Below are positions 19,276 to 25,449 of a DNA stretch of 64,000 nucleotides, one piece after another. How positions within the stretch are numbered: the stretch's first letter is position 1; each line of letters starts with the position of its first letter. The position numbers were made by a program, and so were the translations under genes. The notes below the pieces were generated by a model, which was not told the origin of the DNA, did not search any database, and saw only the letters and a program-made list of their open reading frames with translations. This DNA comes from Acanthopleuribacter pedis (lineage in GTDB: Bacteria; Acidobacteriota; Holophagae; Acanthopleuribacterales; Acanthopleuribacteraceae): positions 310,001 to 374,000 of the forward strand of contig NZ_JAFREP010000002.1 in NCBI RefSeq assembly GCF_017377855.1, given 5' to 3'.

Positions 19276-19444
19276 CCTAAGAAGCGCTGACGCGGCGATT
19301 TTGGCTAAACATCTGGGCTGCAACGGCCTGTAAAAATGCTCAGGACCACCGGGTGCGGTCGCGCGCGACCCCGGTCCGCTTTTTCCAAGCCATTTCGCTC
19401 CAGATCTTTAACCAAAATCCCTCACGCTAATCGTGCTTCTTAGG
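19276..19444. repeat. Family 1 miniature inverted-repeat element, short form, copy 2
   Basis: A 169-bp element with ends CCTAAGAAGC and GCTTCTTAGG, a perfect 10-bp terminal inverted repeat. The interior (CTGGGCTGCAACGGCCTG, AAAAATGCT, CGCGCGACCCCGG, TTTTCCAAGCCATTTCGCTC) is shared with the copies at 3011, 22138 and 24831. It sits in the gap between the hypothetical gene and hcp and carries no gene. Confidence 0.8.
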
Positions 19445-19488
19445 CAATAGTTTGTATTCCCATGGGCTCCACGGCCTGGACCAAACGA

Positions 19489-19518
19489 AAAAAGGCCCCA
19501 CGGATGTGGGACCTTTTT
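19489..19518 (-). terminator. Terminator of the hcp-like gene
   Basis: On the minus strand AAAAAGGTCCCAC pairs with GTGGGGCCTTTTT around a four-base loop, giving a GC stem and a T run, 105 bases after the Hcp stop codon. Confidence 0.7.
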
Positions 19519-19623
19519 AGATAGGATGAACACTTGCGCCGGGAGACCGATATTCGGTTTCAGGATAAGCCGGCGTTGCAGGGTTCACTCGGATGGGGTG
19601 GCCTCAGCCGAGCGCGCCGTTTT

Positions 19624-20094
19624 CTAGTGATCGTTAACTTCGTCCTCGGCTTCGATGCCGTCTTCGTTGTAGCTGTAAACCACGTTGCCGTAGACCATTT
19701 TGGTGGTGTGCTCATCGGGGAAGCTGTCGCTTTCGGGCAGGTACACGTTGCGTTTGGTGATGCCGGAGTAAACCACTTTAAGGCGTTTGAATTTGATGGT
19801 GAAGTAGTTGACCATGTCGCCGTTGGTGATGTCGGGGCGGTAGAACAGGACTTCGAGGTCGGGGATTTCAAGGTTGTTGAACAGGTGTTGGAAGGTAACC
19901 GGGGTGTGTTTGCCCATTTCGGAAACGTAGGTCAAGGGTTGACGTGAGCGCTTGGACTTTACTTTGTTGTCCAGCTCGGAAACGGGCAGGTTGGAGCTGA
20001 GTTGCAATTCGTGAACGCGGATGTGGCTCTCGTGGCCGGTTTCTGCTTCCTTGCCGGGAATGGCGCCGCAGTTGATAAAAGAATAAACGGTCAT
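19624..20094 (-). CDS. Hcp-family type VI secretion tube protein (orphan)
   Basis: A 156-residue protein with the Hcp1 fold signature. Family-like segments are SHIRVHELQL near residue 24, a central RQPLTYVSEMGKHTPVTFQHL and EVLFYRPDITNGDMVNYFTIKFKRLKVV, and the C-terminal KMVYGNVVYSYNEDG. In other Hcp proteins these form the beta-barrel of the hexameric ring stacked in the T6SS tube, which also carries small effectors. AAGGAGA lies ideally before the ATG. No other T6SS gene is in the window, so this is a satellite hcp; the only possible cargo nearby is the Rhs toxin 16 kb away. Divergence from standard Hcp is considerable, so I leave the symbol blank. Confidence 0.75.
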   Translation of the reverse strand: MTVYSFINCGAIPGKEAETGHESHIRVHELQLSSNLPVSELDNKVKSKRSRQPLTYVSEMGKHTPVTFQHLFNNLEIPDLEVLFYRPDITNGDMVNYFTIKFKRLKVVYSGITKRNVYLPESDSFPDEHTTKMVYGNVVYSYNEDGIEAEDEVNDH

Positions 20095-20348
20095 GGTAGG
20101 TCTCCTTAGTATGATTCGCTTCGACGCTTGAGGTTATTGCAGGCCGCGTGCCGGCTTTTGGTGTAACCCGTTGGGAAATTTTTAAAAATATTTAAGCATA
20201 TGATTTTTATAGGGTTATTTACCGTGGATTGTGTCGTGTGGATTTTCACGGGCCGGTTCATTCCTCTTGTTTTCATGGTCTGTTCGCCAAAAAAGTCGGC
20301 ATTTGTTTGGTGGGTCAAACAGGGTGTTCTTGATAACGGAAAAACGCA

Positions 20349-20385
20349 AAATGGGCGGTGTCTCATATTGGAACACCGCCCATTT
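20349..20385. terminator. Hairpin upstream of hcp, downstream of the cupin gene
   Basis: Arms AAATGGGCGGTGT and ACACCGCCCATTT (13 bases, perfect) enclose an 11-base loop. It lies between the hcp start and the family 2 element, so it would stop readthrough from the cupin/SDR operon into hcp. There is no long T run. The rest of 20095-20424 is AT-rich and probably contains the hcp promoter. Confidence 0.45.
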
Positions 20386-20424
20386 CAATCCCGGACAGAT
20401 CTGAGCCGACTTCTTTCGGGTTAA

Positions 20425-20717
20425 CCCGCATTTCTCACAAGGAATTCTGCTACGGGGCAAGCCTTGTGATGACGAGGGGACGGCCGTCCGCCTTACTCGG
20501 TCGAGCCGCCTTCACGGTAGCGCTGCAACGCCGAATGGTCGGACCCCGAATGGTCGGACCCCGAATGGTCGGACCCCGAATGGTCGGACCCCGAATGGTC
20601 GATCCCTGAATGGTCGGACCCCGGAATGGTCGGACCCGCCGCGTTTGCCATCGGTCGTAACCTGTTTCCTCACCGCGATTTCAAGGCCTCGCGACGAATT
20701 CTGGTGAGAAATGCGGG
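20425..20717. repeat. Family 2 miniature inverted-repeat element, copy 1
   Basis: A 293-bp element. The left end CCCGCATTTCTCACAAGG plus AATTC pairs with the right end GAATTCTGGTGAGAAATGCGGG. The interior stretch CTTACTCGGTCGAGCCGCC is the reverse complement of a segment in the copy at 38691. A 15-bp tandem repeat has expanded inside it. The element lies just after the cupin stop codon. It has no gene. Confidence 0.8.
20531..20636. repeat. 15-bp tandem repeat, seven units
   Basis: Seven head-to-tail units of CCGAATGGTCGGACC; the fifth and sixth carry substitutions and the last has one extra G. The unit is five codons, so every frame reads as a pentapeptide repeat (for example GVRPF on the minus strand), but no start site or coding context supports translation. 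It is nested in the family 2 element. Confidence 0.9.
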
Positions 20718-20722
20718 CTTGA

Positions 20723-21397
20723 TCACCGTGGTGGCTCGGCCAAATGGCCGCGTTTGTGCCAGAAGACCGTCGCCGTTGTTGCGCTGATCCGGGTTGTTTC
20801 GCCGGGGGGAAAGCGCAGCCAGGTGCCTGCAGGGTGTTCGCCGCCGTTGACCCTGAGTGAGCCTGAAACCACGTAGAACTCTTGACCGTTGGGGTCCTTG
20901 ATCGGTGGCAATGCCGTACCGGCCGCCAATTTTTCGAAGCTGACCCGTTCGCGTGGGTTGTCGTTGAGCTGTTGGCGCGCGTGGCCCGCCACCTCACCCG
21001 CTGACCAGGGTTCGTCGGTCGTGCGATGGACCACCGTGATTTGATCGCTTGCGTCCATTTGGTGGAGTTTGACCAAAATCGTGCAGCCCCCGTCGCTAAA
21101 GGGCGCGTGGCTGGAGCCCGGTGGATTGCGGACGTAGGAGCCTACCGGGTAGTGCCCGTTTTCGTCGGAAAAAACCCCTTCCAACACCAAAAATTCTTCG
21201 CCGCCGCCGTGGACGTGGGTGGGGAAGGAGGAGCCCGCACCGTAACGCACCACGCTGGTGGCCCGTCCCGATTCCGCGTTTTCGCGTTCCAGGCGTTTGC
21301 GTTCGACGCCCGCTGCCGGCGAGGGAGACCAGGCCATGGCCGTGGTTTCGATGGCAAGCTGTTGGTTGAAATCCATGTTGAGATTGACGTCGCCCAT
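20723..21397 (-). CDS. ChrR-like double cupin protein
   Basis: A 224-residue protein starting MGDVNLNMDFNQQL; its ATG shares one base with the SDR stop codon (TAATG), so the genes are coupled. The first cupin (about 25-125) has the metal-binding pattern in SSFPTHVHGGGEEFLVLEG with later SSHAPF; this is the ChrR-type cupin, which binds Zn or another metal. The second half (about 130-220; GTALPPIKDPNGQEFYVVSG, GTWLRFPPGE) is a second cupin with fewer histidines. No anti-sigma N-domain is seen, so it is not a complete ChrR. Likely a cytoplasmic metal-dependent sensor or enzyme acting with the SDR. Confidence 0.78.
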   Translation of the reverse strand: MGDVNLNMDFNQQLAIETTAMAWSPSPAAGVERKRLERENAESGRATSVVRYGAGSSFPTHVHGGGEEFLVLEGVFSDENGHYPVGSYVRNPPGSSHAPFSDGGCTILVKLHQMDASDQITVVHRTTDEPWSAGEVAGHARQQLNDNPRERVSFEKLAAGTALPPIKDPNGQEFYVVSGSLRVNGGEHPAGTWLRFPPGETTRISATTATVFWHKRGHLAEPPR

Positions 21398-22083
21398 TAA
21401 AACACCTCCAGAGCAGGCCGGATATCCAGTTCGTGGGTCCAGCAGGACCGGGGTTGTTCGATGAGGTTGAGGTAGATGTCGGCGAGGTGGGCCGGCGCGA
21501 TGCAGGCGTTGCGGTCCATGCCGAACACCTTTTCCGCCCGTTCGCCCCAAATCACACCGTCGATGATCGGATGCACCACGTGGATACCTTGTTTCTGGTA
21601 AGCGCGGGCCAGTGATTGGGCCATGCCGCGCAATGCGAACTTGGAAGCCGCGAAAGCGCCGGATCGAGCGCCGGCTTTCACCGATGCCGTCGCCCCGGAA
21701 AAAATGAGGGTCCCTTTGCCTGCTGCAAGCATGTCGGGCAGGACCGCTTGGGCGCAGAGGAATGCACTGGTCACGTTGGTGCGCAAAACCGCTTCAAAGG
21801 CCTCGGTTCCGATTTGGGTAAAGTCGTCGAGCAGCAGGCGGGCGGCGTTGTGGATCAGCACGCCGGGTGCACCGAAATCTTTTTTGATCCGCAAAAAGGT
21901 TTCCTGGACGGCTGTTTCGGATGTGAGGTCACAGGTTTCGGCATGGAAGCGCGCGTGGGGCGTTGCGAGGGTGCGACCGGACCGGGAGAGTCCGAAAACG
22001 CGGTCGCCGCGGGCGAGTAAGCGGGCGGCACATTCACTGCCGAGCCCTTGGTTAAAGCCACTAATCACGATGATGTCGGACAT
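21397..22083 (-). CDS. Short-chain dehydrogenase/reductase with Phe in place of the catalytic Tyr
   Basis: A 228-residue Rossmann protein. The nucleotide-binding start is IVISGFNQGLGSECAARLL (a variant TGxxxGxG), followed by the NAA motif in LIHNAARLL and the Ser of LIFSGATAS. The usual YxxxK is FAASK here (AFAASKFALRGMAQSL), so the catalytic Tyr is replaced by Phe while Lys remains. Some known SDR groups share this change, and their chemistry is uncertain. NAD(P)(H) binding is likely; classical alcohol/ketone reduction is doubtful. It is first in a coupled operon with the cupin gene. Confidence 0.85.
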   Translation of the reverse strand: MSDIIVISGFNQGLGSECAARLLARGDRVFGLSRSGRTLATPHARFHAETCDLTSETAVQETFLRIKKDFGAPGVLIHNAARLLLDDFTQIGTEAFEAVLRTNVTSAFLCAQAVLPDMLAAGKGTLIFSGATASVKAGARSGAFAASKFALRGMAQSLARAYQKQGIHVVHPIIDGVIWGERAEKVFGMDRNACIAPAHLADIYLNLIEQPRSCWTHELDIRPALEVF

Positions 22084-22137
22084 GGGTGCTCCTGATTAGG
22101 TTGGATGCTGTCGGTATGGGATTCCTCAAGCCTAACA

Positions 22138-22560
22138 CCTAAGAAGCGCTGAAGCGCGGTGATTTTAGCGAACCCTTTGGTGCAGTGATGAGAAAGATGA
22201 TTTTGGTAATGCGCGGTATCCTGATCTCGGGAGAACCGTATCGCTTCTCGAAAAAAAGCTGCAAGGAACGCACCGCGGCAAGTGAACCTCAGTCTCTAGC
22301 CGACCTCCATCCCAACAGCATTGCCCCCTCAAAAGCCTTCGACAAAAAGAAGGTTTTTGAGGAGATAAACCACCCCCGCTGAACGCGGTTGTTGCATCGG
22401 CCGATAGGCCGCAGCCTGCCCGGATCTGACAAAAACGGTGGAACCTGAGGTTACCCCTTGCAATCAAATCCACAACACCCAACCTGGGCTGCAACGGCCT
22501 GCAAAAATGCACGTTGTAGCCCGGCAGGTTGCGCGAGGCCGCCGCCAAGAATTGCTCACT
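22138..22560 (+). repeat. Family 1 element, long form, copy A (right end decayed)
   Basis: It opens CCTAAGAAGCGCTG and the typical inner arm GATTTTAGC, then carries about 300 bp absent from the short forms (about 22178-22478), and resumes the short-form interior with CTGGGCTGCAACGGCCTG at about 22484. The extra segment is the reverse complement of the one in the copy at 24831, roughly 80% identical by eye; shared blocks include CAACAGCATTGCCCCCTC, AAGAAGGTTTTTGAGGAG and CGGTTGTTGCATCGGCCGAT. The right terminus merges into the 3' end of the EamA gene and is not clearly delimited. No intact gene is seen inside. Confidence 0.7.
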
Positions 22561-23529
22561 TTAGCTTAAACAACGGATTGAGGCCGTTTTATGCCAAACC
22601 GCCTTGCGCAAGCGCACTGGCAGCTTGGTGCGTTCCAGCGTGGTCAGCGCTAATCCGAAAGCAAGTAGGGCCGCACCGATCCAGATGGGGGCCGGGTAGC
22701 GTTCGCCAAGCACGACCGTCGCCAGGACCAAACCGACGCCCGCCGCCACGTAGCCGATTTGACTGAGCAGGATGGGGCCGCCGACTTGCTGTAAACGGAA
22801 CAGCAGGGGAAACATCAGGCCCGCCGCCGCTGCTTGCATCAGGACCGGCACGGGGTGGGCGGCGAACAACACGGTGTTTTGGGTTTGTCCATCGGCAAGT
22901 AACAAGGTGGTGAACAAAACGGCCGCGAGGATTTGGCTCCACAGGGCCAGTTGGTCTGGTTCCGCGCCGGCGGGCCAATCCCAACTGCGGTAGACATTCC
23001 CCACCGCTAAGATGACCGGGATCGCCAGGGCCGCCGCCAGCCAACCGGGTGACGGCCCGTGCAGGTCGCTCGCGCGGAACCAAGAAACCAGCGCCGCGCC
23101 GATCAGGCCGAGCGCCACCGCGACCAAACCCAATTTGCTGATCCGTTCCCAGCCGACCGCGACGCTGAGCACCGTCGTAAACACCGGCGAAAGCGCGAAC
23201 ATCAGGCCGCTGAAACCGGCGCCGATGTGGGGGATCACACTAAAAAGCAGCAGATTGGGTAAAACGAAGGAAAGCACGCCGGACACCACCACGAAACGCA
23301 CATGGTCGCGCCTGAGTCGTGTTGGTCGGCCACTGGCTAAACGGGTGAGGCCGAGGAACAGGACCGCGCCCATGGAAACCACCCAGGCCCAAGCCAGGGG
23401 ACTGAAGCCGTGGGTGGCGGCCACTTTGCCGAGTGGGAAGTTGGCGCCGAGTAAGGCGCCCGTCGTGAAAAGCAGAAACAGGGGCGCCGTACCGGCACGG
23501 TTTTTTGCATACATTATTATATGAATCAT
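22561..23529 (-). CDS. EamA/DMT-family exporter
   Basis: A 322-residue inner-membrane protein with ten predicted hydrophobic helices in two EamA repeats. Diagnostic segments are LLFTTGALLGANFPLGKVAATHG near the start, FVLPNLLLFSVIPHIGAGFSGLMFALSPVFTTVLSV and the second-half QIGYVAAGVGLVLATVVLGERYPAPIWIGAALLAFG. Members export amino acids, metabolites or drugs. Its ATG overlaps the nitroreductase stop (ATGA), so the two are coupled; M6 is an alternative start. It is the distal gene of a two-gene operon divergent from a marR gene. Confidence 0.88.
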   Translation of the reverse strand: MIHIIMYAKNRAGTAPLFLLFTTGALLGANFPLGKVAATHGFSPLAWAWVVSMGAVLFLGLTRLASGRPTRLRRDHVRFVVVSGVLSFVLPNLLLFSVIPHIGAGFSGLMFALSPVFTTVLSVAVGWERISKLGLVAVALGLIGAALVSWFRASDLHGPSPGWLAAALAIPVILAVGNVYRSWDWPAGAEPDQLALWSQILAAVLFTTLLLADGQTQNTVLFAAHPVPVLMQAAAAGLMFPLLFRLQQVGGPILLSQIGYVAAGVGLVLATVVLGERYPAPIWIGAALLAFGLALTTLERTKLPVRLRKAVWHKTASIRCLS

Positions 23530-24143
23530 TGGGGAAGCTCCCTTTGGGTTTGGGGCTCGCCGGCGAAGGGGCCGGCAAAAAAACGTTCGCTGAGGGGCAG
23601 GCGGGTACTGGGGCGCTCGCGTTGTTGCAGTTCCGTGGGTAAGGTTTCGGGGTTGGCGCGACGGCCCACGGCGATGGCGACCTCAACCGCCATGTTCTGG
23701 GGGACGGCCAGTTGTTGGCGGGCGGCCTCGTAATCAAGCCCGGCGACCGTGTGGGCGTGGTAACCGAGCGCGGTTGCTTGGAGTGAAAACAAGGTGCAGG
23801 CCGCGCCGGTATCGAAGCTGTGGCTCGGAATGGCGCGTACCTTGTCGTCGCGGCCGCGGCTGGAGCGTGCCGAAAAAACGAATACCAGGGCCGAGGCATG
23901 CTGCGCCCAGCCGCGGTTAAAGGGATCGAGCAGGTCGAGGAAGCTGAGCCAGTTGGCGTCGTCGCGCAAGGCGTAATGAAAGCGCCACGGTTGTTGGTTG
24001 TAGGCCGAGGGTGCCCAGCGGGCCGCCTCAAACATGGTCGCGAGGTCGTTGTAGGGCATGGATTGTGGGACAAAAGCGCGGGGCGACCAACGGTTGAGGA
24101 TCAACGGTTCAATCGGAAAATTGGGACGGCGTAAATCAGACAT
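23526..24143 (-). CDS. Nitroreductase-family protein
   Basis: A 205-residue FMN-dependent flavoprotein. The ATG at 24143 (MSDLRRPNF) has AGGAG five bases upstream. Family motifs are NRWSPRAF near the N-terminus, MFEAARWAPSAYNQQPWRF (FMN-binding), and DTGAACTLFSLQATALGYHAHTVAGLD. Such enzymes reduce nitroaromatics, quinones or related electrophiles with NAD(P)H. It is the first gene of the operon with the EamA exporter and lies divergent to a MarR regulator across a palindrome, which fits inducible detoxification. Substrate unknown. Confidence 0.9.
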   Translation of the reverse strand: MSDLRRPNFPIEPLILNRWSPRAFVPQSMPYNDLATMFEAARWAPSAYNQQPWRFHYALRDDANWLSFLDLLDPFNRGWAQHASALVFVFSARSSRGRDDKVRAIPSHSFDTGAACTLFSLQATALGYHAHTVAGLDYEAARQQLAVPQNMAVEVAIAVGRRANPETLPTELQQRERPSTRLPLSERFFAGPFAGEPQTQRELPQ

Positions 24144-24189
24144 GGGCACTCCTGGTGTGTTTGCGGTATGCTGGGAAAAGCAAGAGACG

Positions 24190-24241
24190 GATTACGTCAC
24201 ATCAAATAGTTTGATATCAAACTATTTGATGTGACGTAATC
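24190..24241. promoter_or_regulatory. 52-bp perfect palindrome, likely MarR operator
   Basis: Arms of 26 bases, mirror-symmetric without a mismatch, are centred at 24215/24216 (TTTGATATCAAA). Each arm contains a smaller palindrome, ATCAAATAGTTTGAT, so the site reads as two or three overlapping ATCAAA-N3-TTTGAT-type operators. It lies midway between the nitroreductase start (24143) and the marR start (24258). The AT-rich TTTGATATCAAA core resembles known MarR/OhrR-class operators. I infer autoregulation and repression of the divergent operon. Confidence 0.85.
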
Positions 24242-24257
24242 TATATTGGAGTTTTCC

Positions 24258-24770
24258 ATGAGTCAAGGAAAAAAATCATCGAACCCGGCCGGCGTGCCCC
24301 TCGACGCGTTGCTCGCGCAGTGGCGCCGCGAGCGGCCCGACCTGGATCCCGCGCCCATGGCCGTCTGCGGTGCCGTTTGGCGCGCCTATGAACGTTTGCG
24401 CCAGGGCCTATTGGCCAACATCAGCCCGGCGGGTTTGGATCGTCCGGGGTTTGATGTGCTGTTGACCTTGCGCCGTCAGGGCAAAGGTCGGGCTTTGTCG
24501 CCCTCGGGTTTGGCAAAAGAAATCATGTTGTCCACCTCGGCCATGACCAACCGGTTGGATCGCTTGGAAAAAAAGGGGCTGATCGAACGGCGCAGTGATC
24601 CGGGTGATCGGCGTGGGTTGCGCATTGTGTTGACCGAGGAAGGTTTTGCACTCGCCGACCGTTTGGTGGCGAGCCACGTCGCCGCCCAGGAAGCCATGCT
24701 GGGGGCGTTGGACGAGGAAGAGCGGGCCACCTTGCGCCGACTGCTCGAAAAAATCGCGGACCGGCCTTAA
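24258..24770 (+). CDS. MarR-family transcriptional regulator
   Basis: A 170-residue winged-helix regulator. ATG 24258 has TTGGAG seven bases upstream. The DNA-binding region is clear: LSPSGLAKEIMLSTSAMTNRLDRLEKKGLIERRSDPGDRRGLRIVLTEEG (about 80-130), with the DxR wing in DPGDRRG. The N-terminal ~40 residues are longer than in minimal MarR proteins. No cysteine of the OhrR type is seen in the N-terminal helix region, so a ligand-responsive mechanism is more likely than peroxide sensing. It is divergent from the nitroreductase/EamA operon and probably controls both units. Confidence 0.92.
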   Translation: MSQGKKSSNPAGVPLDALLAQWRRERPDLDPAPMAVCGAVWRAYERLRQGLLANISPAGLDRPGFDVLLTLRRQGKGRALSPSGLAKEIMLSTSAMTNRLDRLEKKGLIERRSDPGDRRGLRIVLTEEGFALADRLVASHVAAQEAMLGALDEEERATLRRLLEKIADRP

Positions 24771-24830
24771 CCCACCATGCGCTCGAGGGACGCTCCCGCG
24801 CGATGATCGTTGTGATCGCCGCGTTCCTAC

Positions 24831-25283
24831 CCTAACGGCGCTGAAGCGCGGGGTTTTTGCTAAAGCTTTGGGGCGATTAGGCTTGAAAAAGTGGGCCGGG
24901 GTCGCGCGGGTCAGTACTCGCCGGCCCTGCGCATTTTGCCGGTCGGTGCAGTCCTAAAAGTGTGTATTGGGTTTGATTGCATGGGGAATCTGAGGTTCCA
25001 CCGTTTTTGTTAGATCCGGGCAGATTCCGGCTGATCGGCCGATGCAACAACCGCGTTCAGCGGGGGTGGGTTTTCTCCTCAAAAACCTTCTTTATGTGAA
25101 AGGCTTTTGAGGGGGCAATGCTGTTGGGATTGAGGTCGGCGAGAGACCGAGGTTAACTTGCCGCGGGGTGTTTCTTGCCGCCTTCGCTCAAGCAGCGACA
25201 GGGTTCTCCCGAGATCAGGCTGCTTCCCATTACCAAGATCATCTTTCTCAGTGGTTTCGCGAAAATTACCGCGCTTCTTTAGG
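24831..25283 (-). repeat. Family 1 element, long form, copy B (inverted relative to copy A)
   Basis: A 453-bp element read on the minus strand. It starts CCTAAAGAAGCGCGG at 25283 and ends CAGCGCCGTTAGG at 24831. Next to the ends are the short-form blocks (TTTTCGCGAAA on one side; AAAATGCGCAGG, CGCGCGACCCCGG, CTTTTTCAAGCC on the other). Between them lies the ~300-bp insert shared with copy A. An 85-codon frame inside (25336 to 25079, minus) is not conserved in copy A, where stops and indels break it. The rest of 24771-25449 holds only the collagenase terminator. Confidence 0.72.
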
Positions 25284-25373
25284 TAGTTGGCAATGCGGGT
25301 GAGCACTGAATCCTCACGCTGATGGAACCGCGGCAAGGTTTTGGCCTCGGCCGGGGGTGTGCTGGATGCCTAT

Positions 25374-25415
25374 GAAAAAGGGCCGACAACGCGCGATTCC
25401 CACGCATTGTCGGCC
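25374..25415 (-). terminator. Terminator of the M9 collagenase gene
   Basis: On the minus strand GGCCGACAA pairs with TTGTCGGCC around a 17-base loop and runs directly into CTTTTT. It begins 35 bases after the collagenase stop codon. Confidence 0.75.
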
Positions 25416-25449
25416 AAAGTTCCTTGGTCGCAGAGGAACGAGTCAAGCG

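Noticed and set aside
20531..20636. Short direct repeats as a possible CRISPR array
   Set aside because: Units are contiguous with no spacers and there are no cas genes.
25079..25336. 85-codon minus-strand frame inside long-form element B as a possible element-encoded protein
   Set aside because: The corresponding frame in copy A is broken by stops and indels, so there is no conserved product.
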